The translations under genes were made by a program, and so were the position numbers. The notes beneath the pieces were generated by a model. The model was not told the DNA's origin and did not search any database. It saw nothing but the letters and a program-made list of their open reading frames with translations. This document shows positions 50,690 through 61,346 of a stretch of 64,000 nt of DNA, piece by piece (position 1 is the stretch's first letter; every line of letters begins with the position of its first letter). The stretch comes from Methylobacterium durans (GTDB lineage Bacteria; Pseudomonadota; Alphaproteobacteria; Rhizobiales; Beijerinckiaceae): assembly GCF_003173715.1 (NCBI RefSeq), contig NZ_CP029550.1, forward strand, positions 3,316,501-3,380,500, read 5' to 3'.

Positions 50690-52452
50690 TGCGCCGCCGG
50701 TTCGCCGCGGCGCTGACGCTCGCCGCCTCCCTTCCCGCCAGCATGGCTGCGCGCGCGGAGGACTGGCCGATGTTCGGGGGCGATCCCTCGAACCGGCACC
50801 ATTCCGCCCTTGGCCAGATCGACCGCGGGAACGTCGCCAAGCTGCGGCCGGCCTGGATCTTCCAGACGGGGGTGACGGGCTACTTCCAGGCCGAGCCCGT
50901 GATCGTCGCGGGCGTGATGTACGTCTCGACGACGGGCAACCACGTCGCGGCCCTCGACGCGAAGTCCGGCCGCGTCCTCTGGACCTACACGCACAAGGCC
51001 CGCACGGAGAAGATCTTCGGCCCGCCCTCGAACCGGGGCGTCGCCGTCGCGAACGGCCTCGTCTACGAGGCGACGATGGACGGGCGCGTCATCGCCCTCG
51101 ACGCGAAGACCGGCAAGCCCGTCTGGGACAAGGAGGCGGTGCGCCCGGAGGAGGGCGAGACCGAGACGGCCTCGGCGCTCTCGGCGCAGCTCGGCGACAA
51201 GCCGGTGCAGGGCTCGAGCCGCCTCGGCTTCAAGATGCCGCCGCTCTTGGCGGAGGGGCTCGTCATCGTCGGCGTCACGGGCGCGGGCTACGGGCTGCAC
51301 GTCGAGGACGACAAGGGCGGCCTCGACGGCGGCTCCGTGGTCGGCATCGAGGGCGGCTACGGCCGCCGCGGCTGGCTCGCCGCCTACGACGCGAAGACCG
51401 GCGAGGAGCGCTGGCGCTGGTACGTCACCAAGCAGGATGGCTGGGAGGGCGCGTTTCGCGCGACGACGCCGGACGGCGTGCCGCTCCACCGCGACATCGC
51501 CGCCGAGAAGGCGGCCGCCCCACAGCACCGCGAGGCGTGGCGGGTCGGCGGCGGCTCCCTCTGGATGACGCCGGCCTACGACGCGGAGGCGGGCCTCATC
51601 TTCCTCGGCACCGGCAACCCGGCGCCGCAGAATTTCGGCCTGACCCGCCCCGGCGACAACCTCTACACGATGAGCCTCGTCGCCCTCGACGTGCGCACGG
51701 GCGCGCTGCGCTGGCACTTCCAGCAGGTGCCCCACGAGGAATGGGGCTACGACGTCGCGAGCCCGCCCTTCCTCCTCGACCATCCCACGCCCGAGGGCCC
51801 GGTGAAGGCGGTGGCGCAGGCGAGCAAGACGGGCTGGATCTACGTGCACGACCGGGCGACGGGCCGCCTGCTGGCGCGCTCCGAGCCGGTGATCGCGCAC
51901 AAGAACCTGTTCGCGCCCCCGAGCCCCGAGGGCACCGTGGTGAGCCCCGGCCCCCTCGGCGCGATCTCCTGGCACCCGGTCGCCTACGATGCGGCCGCGG
52001 GCCGGGCCTTCGCGCAGGTCCGCCACGGGGCGGCGACCTACACGGTCAAGACGGTGCCGGCCTCGGGCGGGCGCCCGGAGATCCGCTACACCGAGACCAG
52101 CGAGGCGAAGGGCGAGCCGAGCTTCAGCACCCTGACGGCGGTCGATCTTGCGCGGGGCGGCGCCATCGCGTGGTCGGTCAGGGCGGGAAGCCGGCTCTCG
52201 GGCGGGACTCTCTCGACGGAGGGCGGCCTCGTCTTCTCCGGGGAGGAGGACGGCCACCTCGACGCGCACGACGCGCGGGACGGGCGCATCCTGTGGCGGT
52301 TCCAGTGCGGGGCCGGCATCGGCGGCCCGCCGGTGACCTACGCGGTCGACGGGCGCCAGTACGTGGCGCTGGCGGCCGGCGGCGCCTCCTTCACCAAGGC
52401 GTCGGGATTCGGCACCGGCGACGCGCTCGTGGTCTTTGCCCTGCCGGACTAG
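50686..52452 (+). CDS. PQQ-binding-like beta-propeller dehydrogenase, periplasmic
   Basis: The 588-residue precursor has a signal peptide (RRRFAAALTLAASLPASMAA) and an eight-bladed propeller with repeated tryptophan-docking motifs such as LDAKSGRVLWTY, LDAKTGKPVWDKE and YDAKTGEERWRWY. The quinoprotein active-site region is present: FLGTGNPAPQNFGLTRPGDN, then MSLVALDVRTGALRWHFQQV and PHEEWGYDVASPP. Two residues after the presumed catalytic Asp of ALDVRTG is Arg, not the Asp of lanthanide XoxF enzymes. The vicinal cysteine pair of methanol dehydrogenases is absent (one cysteine, FQCGAG), and there is no cytochrome c domain. The substrate is therefore unknown, probably an alcohol or aldehyde. 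It overlaps the ankyrin gene. Confidence 0.85.
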   Translation: MMRRRFAAALTLAASLPASMAARAEDWPMFGGDPSNRHHSALGQIDRGNVAKLRPAWIFQTGVTGYFQAEPVIVAGVMYVSTTGNHVAALDAKSGRVLWTYTHKARTEKIFGPPSNRGVAVANGLVYEATMDGRVIALDAKTGKPVWDKEAVRPEEGETETASALSAQLGDKPVQGSSRLGFKMPPLLAEGLVIVGVTGAGYGLHVEDDKGGLDGGSVVGIEGGYGRRGWLAAYDAKTGEERWRWYVTKQDGWEGAFRATTPDGVPLHRDIAAEKAAAPQHREAWRVGGGSLWMTPAYDAEAGLIFLGTGNPAPQNFGLTRPGDNLYTMSLVALDVRTGALRWHFQQVPHEEWGYDVASPPFLLDHPTPEGPVKAVAQASKTGWIYVHDRATGRLLARSEPVIAHKNLFAPPSPEGTVVSPGPLGAISWHPVAYDAAAGRAFAQVRHGAATYTVKTVPASGGRPEIRYTETSEAKGEPSFSTLTAVDLARGGAIAWSVRAGSRLSGGTLSTEGGLVFSGEEDGHLDAHDARDGRILWRFQCGAGIGGPPVTYAVDGRQYVALAAGGASFTKASGFGTGDALVVFALPD

Positions 52453-52461
52453 GCGGGCCCG

Positions 52462-53841
52462 TCAGCGGCTCACGAGCGCGTGCTCGGTGCGCAGGCGCAG
52501 GCCGAAGATCGCGAGCATGACCATGCAGCAGGTCGGGTTGTTGCCGTTGAACAGGACCGATTCGAACGAGGCCGAGATCATCGCGAAGAGCCACAGGCGC
52601 ACGAACAGCATCAGGGTCGGGTCGAGGGTGCGGCCGGCCGCGATCCGGCTCAGGTCGCGCAAGGGACCGTAGACGTAGGCCAGCAGCGCGAACAGGAGGC
52701 CGGGCAAGCCCGTGGTCAGCGCCGCGTCCAGGAAGGCGTTGTGCGCGTGCCGCGCGCTGTTCACCCAGGTCGAGATCGTGGCGCTGCCGTACATCGTGCG
52801 CTCGGTCAGCCAGAAGGCGCCGTAGCCCCAGCCCTGGAGCGGCCGGTTGAGGATGTTCTCCACCGCGAATTGCCAGATCTCGCTGCGCCCCGTGTAGGTC
52901 GCGTCCTTGAGGATCGCTTCGAGCAGGTCCTTCACCGGCGGGATGAACACGGAGCCGATCGAGATCACCGAGAAGGCGAGGATCGGCGCGACGAGGAGGA
53001 GGACGCGCATCGCGCCGCCGCGGAACACCTGCGTCAGGCCGGTGACGACGAGGATCACCGGCAGCGTCGCCATCGCGGTCTTCGAGTTGGTGCCGATCAG
53101 GAAGATCGCCGAGAGCACGACGATGGTCCATCCGTAGAACCGGCTCGCCGTCGCTGCCACGTAGAGGCCGACGAGGATCAGGATCACCATCACCGAGCCG
53201 GCCTCGTTCTTGTGCGGGAAGATCCCGCGCCAGAGGCCGGCATGCTCGGGCTCGGCCTGGACGTCGAAGGCCGAGTGGACGGCGAGGTGCGGCACGAGGG
53301 CGACCGCGAGGAAGGACGAGACCACGATGATGAGCGCGCTGCCCGCGAGCGTGAGCGCGAACTGGCGCGCCGAGCGGGCGACGACGAGGATGCCGGCCGC
53401 GAGCATCGCGGCGATGAGGAGGAGGATCGAGCGCCGGATCGAGAGCAGCGGCTCGACCGAGGTCAGGATGGTGAGCGCCAGCCAGCCGGCGCAGAGCAGG
53501 ATCGGCCAGCTCAGGAGCGGCCGCAGCCGCTCGATGCCGAGGCGCCACAGGGCGGCTCCCATGGCGAGCCCCAGGCCGATGAAGGTCGCCTGCGTGAGGA
53601 GGCTGCCGGATTCGGCCGCCTCCAGCAGGGAGCGGTCGCTGAGGTCTGAGAACCAGAGATGATTCCAGAACACGACGATGACCGTGCCGTTGAGGACGAT
53701 CCGCATCCAGTCCGGGATGTCGCGGGCTGACCGGGCGCGGGATTTCGCGACCCTGCCGGCGTCGATCTCTGCAGCCGATGACACGGGGCGCGGCCTCACA
53801 GCGGGGGGCGTGCGCGGGGTCGCGCCGCGGCGAAGCGGCAT
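52462..53841 (-). CDS. O-antigen ligase/polymerase family (Wzy_C) membrane protein
   Basis: The 459-residue protein has a 45-residue basic cytoplasmic N-terminus and about ten to twelve membrane helices. The periplasmic loop carries GIFPHKNEAGSVMVILILVG and, further on, TYTGRSEIWQFAVENILNRP, WGYGAFW and RHAHNAFLDAALTTGLPGLL. The H-N-x-F/L-D pattern and the R-x-x-x-W motif are characteristic of O-antigen ligases and related glycan polymerases. It transfers or polymerises lipid-linked glycans at the outer face of the inner membrane. No glycosyltransferase genes are nearby. It is convergent with the PQQ-type dehydrogenase gene. Confidence 0.88.
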   Translation of the reverse strand: MPLRRGATPRTPPAVRPRPVSSAAEIDAGRVAKSRARSARDIPDWMRIVLNGTVIVVFWNHLWFSDLSDRSLLEAAESGSLLTQATFIGLGLAMGAALWRLGIERLRPLLSWPILLCAGWLALTILTSVEPLLSIRRSILLLIAAMLAAGILVVARSARQFALTLAGSALIIVVSSFLAVALVPHLAVHSAFDVQAEPEHAGLWRGIFPHKNEAGSVMVILILVGLYVAATASRFYGWTIVVLSAIFLIGTNSKTAMATLPVILVVTGLTQVFRGGAMRVLLLVAPILAFSVISIGSVFIPPVKDLLEAILKDATYTGRSEIWQFAVENILNRPLQGWGYGAFWLTERTMYGSATISTWVNSARHAHNAFLDAALTTGLPGLLFALLAYVYGPLRDLSRIAAGRTLDPTLMLFVRLWLFAMISASFESVLFNGNNPTCCMVMLAIFGLRLRTEHALVSR

Positions 53842-53922
53842 CCTAGCCCGCGACGGAGCGGTTGCGGCGGGTCGCGTCGCCGCTGTGCCCGGATTTCGCG
53901 GCGTAAGGTTGATGCGCCGCGC

Positions 53923-54354
53923 CTAGGCCCGCGGCGTCGGCCGCGCTCGGCCGTCCCGGCCACGCAGGCGGTCAAGGAGTTCCTGCGTCACGCACAGGGT
54001 GGCGGCGAGGGCGGCCCGCTGCTCGTTCAGCGCAGCGATCAAGCGCCGGGTCCGCGCGATCTCGGCCTCCGCGCTCCCGTGACGCGCGGGGGCGTGCCGG
54101 AACCGCTCCGGATCCTCATCGAGGACCTCCGAGAACGGTACGTCCATCAGGAGGCCGCCGCCCACATCCGCGATTTCGAAGGCGTAGCGCAGGATCCGCG
54201 CCCGCTGCCCGCCGCTCTGGATCAGGTCGGAGGCGATCCGGGAGATCGCGTGGCACACGTCGAGATAGGCATCGTCGAGGCTGCCGAACGACACGCCCTC
54301 GTTGTCCCATTCCAGCTCGTCGGGTGTTCGCAGGTGGAAGTAATAGTGCGGCAT
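53923..54354 (-). CDS. DUF6894-like small protein
   Basis: The 143-residue protein begins MPHYYFHLRTPDELEWDNEG, continues SFGSLDDAYLDVCHAISRIA and ends with a helical Arg/Ala-rich tail. The start M-P-x-Y-x-F-H-x-R and the D-x-E-G motif mark the family of short Rhizobiales proteins annotated DUF6894, which are very common in Methylobacterium and have no known role. Members are usually about 80-100 residues; here an extra coiled C-terminal half (ARTRRLIAALNEQRAALAAT) is added. It is divergent from the Crp/Fnr gene, so the two share a 139-base regulatory space. Confidence 0.75.
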   Translation of the reverse strand: MPHYYFHLRTPDELEWDNEGVSFGSLDDAYLDVCHAISRIASDLIQSGGQRARILRYAFEIADVGGGLLMDVPFSEVLDEDPERFRHAPARHGSAEAEIARTRRLIAALNEQRAALAATLCVTQELLDRLRGRDGRARPTPRA

Positions 54355-54493
54355 GCGCCGGCTCAGCTTTGTTCCGTCGGTCCACTTGGACGGACGATAT
54401 CAGGTTGACGTGCCGCAAGCCTTCGAAATGAGCGGCTTGACATAGGTAAGTTTTGTTTCTCGACGATCTGATAAGCTCGGCCTGTTCGGCGTC

Positions 54494-55282
54494 ATGGTGG
54501 TGGGCATGCCGCAGCAACTGATCCGCAAGCTCGAACAGTTTACCCGCCTGTCCGGTGCGGACCGGCGTGCCATCTGGGATGTCGCGAGCCGGAAGGGCCG
54601 GTTCCTCGGCGCGCACCAGGACATCATCCGGGAGGGCGACAAGTCCGAGCACGTAAACCTGATCCTCGACGGCTGGGCCTGCCGCTACAAGACCCTGGAG
54701 AACGGGCGCCGGCAGATCATCTCCTTCTTCGTCCCGGGCGACCTGTGCGATCCGCATGTCTGCGTGTTCCGCGAGATGGACCACTCGATCGGCGCCATCA
54801 CCCCGGTGCGGCTCGCCGAGATCTCGCGCGATCAACTGCTCGACCTCACCGAGGCGCATCCGCGCGTCACGCAGGCGCTCTGGTGGGAGATGCTGGTGAC
54901 GGCCGCGGTCCAGCGGGAATGGACGGTCAATCTCGGTCAGCGCACCGGGCGGGAGCGGATCGGGCACCTGCTGTGCGAATTGTTCATCCGCCTGCGGGCG
55001 GTCGGACTGACGGACGGCGACAGCTGCCTCCTGCCGGTCACGCAGGTCGATCTCGGCGACGCCACCGGCCTGTCGAACGTGCACGTCAACCGCGTGCTGC
55101 AGGAACTGCGCGCCGACGGGCAGATCGTCCTGAAGGGGCGTCAGCTCACGATCCCGGACCTCGAGACCCTGCAGGCCGTGTCCCTCTTCAACGTCAACTA
55201 CCTGCACCTCGACCGCGAGGGGCGCCACCTCGACGCGAACGGCCCCGACACGGCGCGCGCCGGGTGCCCCGTCCCTCAGTAG
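54494..55282 (+). CDS. Crp/Fnr family transcriptional regulator
   Basis: The 262-residue protein has a cyclic-nucleotide-binding-like sensor (FLGAHQDIIREGDKSEHVNL, then GWACRYKTLENGRRQIISFF and VPGDLCDPHV), a dimerisation helix and a C-terminal winged helix with VTQVDLGDATGLSNVHVNRV. There is no N-terminal FNR cysteine cluster. A 30-residue polar tail follows. This type is abundant in Methylobacterium, and the ligand is unknown. It lies divergent to a DUF6894 gene; the upstream space contains the near-palindrome GGTCCACTTGGACGG (54377-54391), a candidate self-binding site. Its end overlaps the convergent esterase gene by seven bases. Confidence 0.88.
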   Translation: MVVGMPQQLIRKLEQFTRLSGADRRAIWDVASRKGRFLGAHQDIIREGDKSEHVNLILDGWACRYKTLENGRRQIISFFVPGDLCDPHVCVFREMDHSIGAITPVRLAEISRDQLLDLTEAHPRVTQALWWEMLVTAAVQREWTVNLGQRTGRERIGHLLCELFIRLRAVGLTDGDSCLLPVTQVDLGDATGLSNVHVNRVLQELRADGQIVLKGRQLTIPDLETLQAVSLFNVNYLHLDREGRHLDANGPDTARAGCPVPQ

Positions 55283-56182
55283 CGCACGCCGACCGTCATC
55301 TGCTGGCGGGGCGCGGCCTGGGACTTGAGGAAGGCGGCCATCTCGGCAAGCGCCGGCGCCTTCGCGCGGAAGGTCACCGAAAGGGCAAGCAGCGTGTCGC
55401 TGTGGTCGAGGCCGGGATAGATCCGCTCCTGCACCGGCACGCGGGCGGCGCGGAGCCGGCCCGCGAGGCTCTGCGTGTTGCGCGGGCGCACGACGATGTC
55501 GGCCTCGCCGGTCGCCAGGAAGGCCGGGGGAGTGCGGCCCGGCGAAGTTGACGGGCTGGGTGATCGCCGGGTCGGGGGCTTGGCCGAACACGCGCTTCGA
55601 GGTGTCGTGGTCGAAGGGGAGGAAGTCGTAGGGCCCCGACAGGCCCGCGACCGCCCGGATCACCTTCGGATCGACGCCCTCCGCCCGCAGGTAGCGCGGG
55701 TCGAGCCCCAGCATCACGGCATTGTAGGCGCCGGCCGAGTGCCCGGCGAGCACGATGCGGCGCGGGTCACCGCCATAGGCCGCGATGTTGTCGCGCACCC
55801 AGGCCACCGCCGCCGCCCCGTCCTCCAGGAAGCCCGGGAAGGCCGCCTCCGGGTAGAGGCGGTAGTCGGGCAGGACGGTAACGAAGCCCTGCGCGGCCAG
55901 CGCGTGGCCGACGAAGGCGTAATCCTCCTTGGCGCCGCTCTGCCAGGAGCCGCCATAGAAGAAAACCAGGACGGGCGCGTGCTCAGGGGCGTCGACCGGC
56001 ACGTACACATCGAGCCGGCGGCGCGGGTTCTCGCCGAAGGGCTGGTTCCTCAGCGCCTGCCGGCCCCCGTGATCGCGCGGCCCCAGCGCGTCGAACAGGG
56101 CGAGCGGCGAGCAGCCGCCCATCCCGAGCGCGGCGAGGGCGAGGCAGACGAGACCGGCGACCGCGGTGAAGGCTCTGAGCAT
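55276..56182 (-). pseudogene. Alpha/beta-hydrolase esterase with a one-base frameshift
   Basis: The N-terminal two thirds read a signal or lipoprotein-type leader (LVCLALAALGMGGCSPLALF) and an esterase: the HGGS-type oxyanion motif as FFYGGSWQSGAKEDYAFVG, LPDYRLYPEAAFPGFLEDGA and the nucleophile GHSAGAYN. After TQPVNFAGPHS the frame is lost. The C-terminus, with the histidine in RIYPGLDHSDTLLALS, is in another frame ending at 55276. Removing one G from the GGGGG run at 55526-55530 rejoins them (PHSPAFLATGEADIVVRPRN). The intact protein would be about 301 residues and resemble BD-FAE-type carboxylesterases. Whether the break is real or an assembly error is open. Confidence 0.78.
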
Positions 56183-56285
56183 GCAACTCTCTGTTTCGCG
56201 CCGACTCGGGTGATCGCATGCCGGTCGGGGCGGATTCATGGCCAAGGTATGGTTTCGGACGGATTCCGCGAGGGGGCCGAGGAGA

Positions 56286-57284
56286 TCAGGTCTTCAGGAC
56301 GATGCAGGCCCCGCCCACGGTGCGGATTTTGCCGCAGAGGGTGTCGGCCGCCTGCCGGCTCTGGGCCGGGATGCGGATGCGGTAGAAGGCGCGGGTGCCT
56401 CGGTTGCGCAGGCGGGTGCCGATGATCATCGGTCGGACCTCGCCGATCACGCTCGCGTAGAGGTTGCGCGCCCGCGAGAAGCTCTGGAGGGCGAGCGCCT
56501 TCGAGAAATTGCCGGCGAGCTGGATGCCCCAGGGCGCGGCCGGCCCCTCGTTGAGGCCGAGCGCGAAGCGGTCGCCGCGCGACGGGATCCGGAGTGCCGC
56601 CGTCGTCTGGAGGCAGGTCTGGGAGCCTTCGAGCGCCGGCTCGGCCGTCTCCGGAGTCTTCTTCTCGGCGCTCTCCGGCGGCTTCGCGTCCGGCTGGGCG
56701 GCCTTGCTCTGCGCCGGCGGCGTCTTGCCCTCGGGCTGCGCGCTTCGGCCCTCTGGCGGCCCCATCTCGACGCTGCCGGAGCCCGGGCGCCAATCCTCCG
56801 CCGGGCGCCCCGTGATGGCGTAGACGTAGGAGCGCGTCTCGGCGGGCAGCCCGCCGGAGCCCGCGAGCCAGTTCGCGACGCGGGTCGGCCCGCCGTTATA
56901 GGCCGCCGCCGCGAGCCCGAGATTGCCGAACTGGCGCCGATGATCGGCGAGGAGATGGGCCGCGTGCGGGATCGCCTGTTCCGGGTCGAACGGGTCGAGA
57001 AGCCCGCGCTCCCGGGCGGTGCCCGGCATGAATTGCGCGACCCCCTGCGCGCCCGCCGGGCTCACCACGCCGACCCGGAAGCTGCTCTCTCGCCAGATCA
57101 GCCGGGTCAGGAACGGCACCGGCAACCGGTGGGTGCGGGCCGAACTCTCGATCAGCCGGCAGAGCGCCTGCTCGACGGTCTCGGTGGCGCCCTCCGACGG
57201 CGCCGCCCGCGCCGGCCCGGCGAGGAGCAGGATTCCGAGGAGGAGAGCCGGGATCGCGGCGGCCGGTAACTTGGCTGAGCACAT
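56286..57284 (-). CDS. Lytic transglycosylase with C-terminal SPOR-like domain
   Basis: The 332-residue protein has a signal peptide (IPALLLGILLLAGPARAAP) and an SLT-type catalytic domain: the glutamate in LTRLIWRESSFRVGVVSPAG, then AQGVAQFMPGTARERGLLDP and LAAAAYNGGPTRVANWLAGS. A Pro/Lys/Glu-rich linker (about residues 165-215) follows, and then a domain resembling SPOR (WGIQLAGNFSKALALQSFSR to CGKIRTVGGACIVLKT). SPOR binds denuded glycan strands at division sites, so septal cell-wall turnover is plausible. The ATG at 57284 is chosen for the signal peptide; the frame extends to 57404 without homology. Confidence 0.87.
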   Translation of the reverse strand: MCSAKLPAAAIPALLLGILLLAGPARAAPSEGATETVEQALCRLIESSARTHRLPVPFLTRLIWRESSFRVGVVSPAGAQGVAQFMPGTARERGLLDPFDPEQAIPHAAHLLADHRRQFGNLGLAAAAYNGGPTRVANWLAGSGGLPAETRSYVYAITGRPAEDWRPGSGSVEMGPPEGRSAQPEGKTPPAQSKAAQPDAKPPESAEKKTPETAEPALEGSQTCLQTTAALRIPSRGDRFALGLNEGPAAPWGIQLAGNFSKALALQSFSRARNLYASVIGEVRPMIIGTRLRNRGTRAFYRIRIPAQSRQAADTLCGKIRTVGGACIVLKT

Positions 57285-57373
57285 CACGGCCAGGGTTCTA
57301 GCGCTGCCGGCCGCCCGATCAAACCGCGCGGGCCGCGACCGCGTCGCCCGGGTCGGCCTGAAGGCTCGGATGA

Positions 57374-57606
57374 CCGCATCCCATCGCCACCCGGGCGCGG
57401 ACAAGTCCGCCCTTCGCCACCGCCTTCCTGCTCGACCAGCCGTTCCGCACCCGCGACGCCCGCCCGGGGCGCGACGGGCTCCTCGTCGAGACGACGCTGA
57501 GCCTGTGGTCCTCGGACAGTGTCAGCCTGTTTGTCGGCCACCGCGGGAGTACCGCGCCCGGGCCGCGAGCAACCAGGGGCATGCAGGCCTGCGCGTGGCG
57601 TGGTGA
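57374..57606 (+). pseudogene. Possible fragment of an autotransporter beta-barrel C-terminus, frameshifted
   Basis: In the 435-base gap between two genes, the frame from 57374 reads FATAFLLDQPFRTRDARPGR, then DGLLVETTLSLWSSDSVSLF and VGHRG. The neighbouring frame continues EYRARAASNQGHAGLRVAW and stops. Adding one G to GGG at 57545-57547 joins them. Alternating hydrophobic residues and a terminal aromatic residue recall the last strands of outer-membrane autotransporters. There is no start codon or passenger region, so it would be a remnant. The assignment is tentative. Confidence 0.35.
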
Positions 57607-57719
57607 GGCGCGCCCTCGCGCCGGCCGGATCGTCCCTGCGTCCGTGAGCCTCGGCGCGGCCGTTCGCCCTCGGCGCCGCCCGCGCTATAAGGACGGGAGC
57701 GCCGTGTCCGCCCGCCGGG

Positions 57720-59354
<1,635 letters not shown>

Positions 59355-59365
59355 GCCGCGCCGCG

Positions 59366-60586
59366 ATGTCCCGCACCCTGCTCATCGTGCTCGATTCCGT
59401 CGGCATCGGCGGAGCGCCGGACGGCGCGCGCTACGGCGATGCCGGCGCCGACACGGTCGGCCACATCGCGGAGGGCTGCGCGGCCGGGCGCGGCGACCGG
59501 CCGGGCTTGCGCGCCGGGCGGTTGCGCCTGCCGAACCTGACGGCCCTCGGCCTCGGCCTCGCCGCGCGGGGCGCCACCGGCCGCGTGCCGCCAGGCCTGG
59601 AGCCCGCCGGCCCGGTCCGGGGTGCCCACGGCCACGCCGCCGAGATGGCGGCAGGCAAGGACACGCCGTCCGGCCATTGGGAGATCGTCGGCCTGCCGAT
59701 GCGGGAGGATTGGGGCCACTTCCCCGACACGCGCCCCGCCTTCCCGGCCGAGCTGACCCGAGCTTTGATCGCGCAAGGGAATCTGCCCGGCATCCTCGGC
59801 GACCGCCACGCCTCGGGCATCGCGATCATCGACGATTTCGGGGCGGAGCACGTCCGCACGGGCAAGCCGATCTGCTACACCTCGGCCGACAGCGTCTTAC
59901 AGATCGCGGCCCACGAGGAGACGTTCGGCCTGGAGCGCCTCTACGATCTCTGCCGGACCGCGCGCGCCCTGTGCGACCCCTACCGCGTCGGGCGCGTAAT
60001 CGCCCGGCCCTTCGTCGGCTCCGCGGAGGCGGGGTTCCGGCGCACCGGCAACCGCAAGGATTTCGCGGTGACGCCGCCCGGCCCGACACTCCTCGACGGC
60101 CTCGCCGATGCGGGCCGCGCCGTCGTCAGCGTCGGCAAGATCGGCGACATCTTCGCTCATCGCAGCACCGGCCGCGAGATCAAGCCCGGCAACAACGCCG
60201 CCTGCCTGTCCGCGGCGCTCGACGCCTTCCGCGAACTGCCGGACGGCGGCCTCGTCTTCGTGAACCTCGTCGATTTCGACACCGAGTACGGCCACCGCCG
60301 CGACCTGCCGGGCTACGCCGCCGAGCTCGAGGCCTTCGACGCCCGGGTGCCCGAGATCGAGGCGGTGCTGTCCCCGGGCGATCTCTGCATCGTCACGGCC
60401 GACCACGGCAACGATCCGACCTGGATCGGCACCGAGCACACCCGCGAACAGGTGCCGATCCTGGCCTTCGGGCCCGGGATCGCGGCGCGCGACCTCGGGG
60501 CGCGGGCGAGTTTCGCCGATATTGGCGCGACGGTCGCCGCGCATCTCGGGCTCCGGGCGCCGGAGCACGGGCTCTCGTGGCTGTAG
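59366..60586 (+). CDS. deoB: Phosphopentomutase
   Basis: The 406-residue protein is a standard phosphopentomutase of the alkaline-phosphatase superfamily: metal-binding [20 protein letters not shown] at the start, then [40 protein letters not shown] and [20 protein letters not shown]. It interconverts ribose-1- and ribose-5-phosphate (and the deoxy forms) in nucleoside salvage. It follows the ABC ATPase after 11 bases, so the two are probably cotranscribed, which hints that the ABC ATPase might import nucleosides; this is inference only. upp (salvage of uracil) lies 2 kb downstream. Confidence 0.95.
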   Translation: MSRTLLIVLDSVGIGGAPDGARYGDAGADTVGHIAEGCAAGRGDRPGLRAGRLRLPNLTALGLGLAARGATGRVPPGLEPAGPVRGAHGHAAEMAAGKDTPSGHWEIVGLPMREDWGHFPDTRPAFPAELTRALIAQGNLPGILGDRHASGIAIIDDFGAEHVRTGKPICYTSADSVLQIAAHEETFGLERLYDLCRTARALCDPYRVGRVIARPFVGSAEAGFRRTGNRKDFAVTPPGPTLLDGLADAGRAVVSVGKIGDIFAHRSTGREIKPGNNAACLSAALDAFRELPDGGLVFVNLVDFDTEYGHRRDLPGYAAELEAFDARVPEIEAVLSPGDLCIVTADHGNDPTWIGTEHTREQVPILAFGPGIAARDLGARASFADIGATVAAHLGLRAPEHGLSWL

Positions 60587-60669
60587 CGAGGGGAGCCTCA
60601 GGCTGCCTCTCCTGAAGGGGGGAGGGACGCGCGCCAGATCGTTCAAGGACCGTGTGGATGGGCCGGCGC

Positions 60670-60785
60670 CCCACCTCTCCCGTTCGGGAGAGGTCGAGTC
60701 GGCGCGAGCCGACCGGGCGAGAGATGCGACCTCTCCGGAATGACCTGCACCCCTCACCCTGTCCCCCTCCCGAATGGGAGAGGGG
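60670..60785. repeat. Dispersed palindromic element, copy B
   Basis: The first 35 bases are identical to those of copy A (32221-32255), with the left hairpin CCTCTCCCG-TT-CGGGAGAGG and the GTCGGC/GCCGAC hairpin. The core TGCGACCTCTCCGGA (60725-60739) is the exact reverse complement of the copy A core. A right hairpin CCCTCCCGAATGGGAGAGG (60765-60783) closes it. It lies between deoB and the convergent 60835-61137 gene and is non-coding. Confidence 0.85.
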
Positions 60786-60834
60786 AACTGCGCCTTTTCC
60801 GGATGCGCGATCCGGCTCGGCGATCGCGCAGGAT

Positions 60835-61137
60835 TCACGCCGTCCCGGCTGCGCGCCGTTCGCGCTCCTCCACAACGACCTGCGCGATGTCGGCGGCCTC
60901 CACCGCCTCCATCGGGCGGCGGATGCGGAAGGCGCGGGTCGGCTCGCCCGCGCGCATCACGAGGACCACCGTCTCGATGTCGGGGCAGCCGGGGTCGGGG
61001 CAGGCGATGGCGTTGATCGTGAGCGCGTCCGCCGCGTCGAGTCCGAGCGCCGCCGCGACCTCGGCCTTGAGGCGCGCCGCGAGCGCCGCCTGCTCTGCGG
61101 AGCGCGCCTTCCAGGCTCTCAGGCTGATGAAGGCCAT
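60835..61137 (-). CDS. Conserved-looking small protein of unknown function
   Basis: The 100-residue protein begins MAFISLRAWKARSAEQAALA, an amphipathic helical start. Its core is NAIACPDPGCPDIETVVLVM, with a C-x4-C pair in an alpha/beta context, and it ends AADIAQVVVEERERR. The C-P-D-P-G-C-P-D-I-E motif recurs in short Rhizobiales proteins of unknown role, sometimes likened to nitrate-reductase-associated or metal-binding proteins; I cannot name a family. It is divergent from a TetR gene with 209 bases between them and could be its target. Confidence 0.75.
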   Translation of the reverse strand: MAFISLRAWKARSAEQAALAARLKAEVAAALGLDAADALTINAIACPDPGCPDIETVVLVMRAGEPTRAFRIRRPMEAVEAADIAQVVVEERERRAAGTA

Positions 61138-61346
61138 CGTCTCGGACGGGCGTGCGGGAGCGGCATCGCGCCAGCGTTACAGGGCGGCGGCCCCCGCCTC
61201 AAGGCGCCTGCGCCCGCTTCTCGCGTCTCGTGTTGCACGGTTCGGATCGAAAAAGTCGCGCGCCGTGGTAGGGGAGAGGACCGAGGCTGAAACCATGCTG
61301 CCGCTCGTTCGTATGCCAGATGGCGGGCGCGTGTGAGGAGAATCCT

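Noticed and set aside
50686..52452. Methanol dehydrogenase (mxaF or xoxF)
   Set aside because: The vicinal cysteine pair, the lanthanide Asp and neighbouring cytochrome (mxaG/xoxG) genes are missing.
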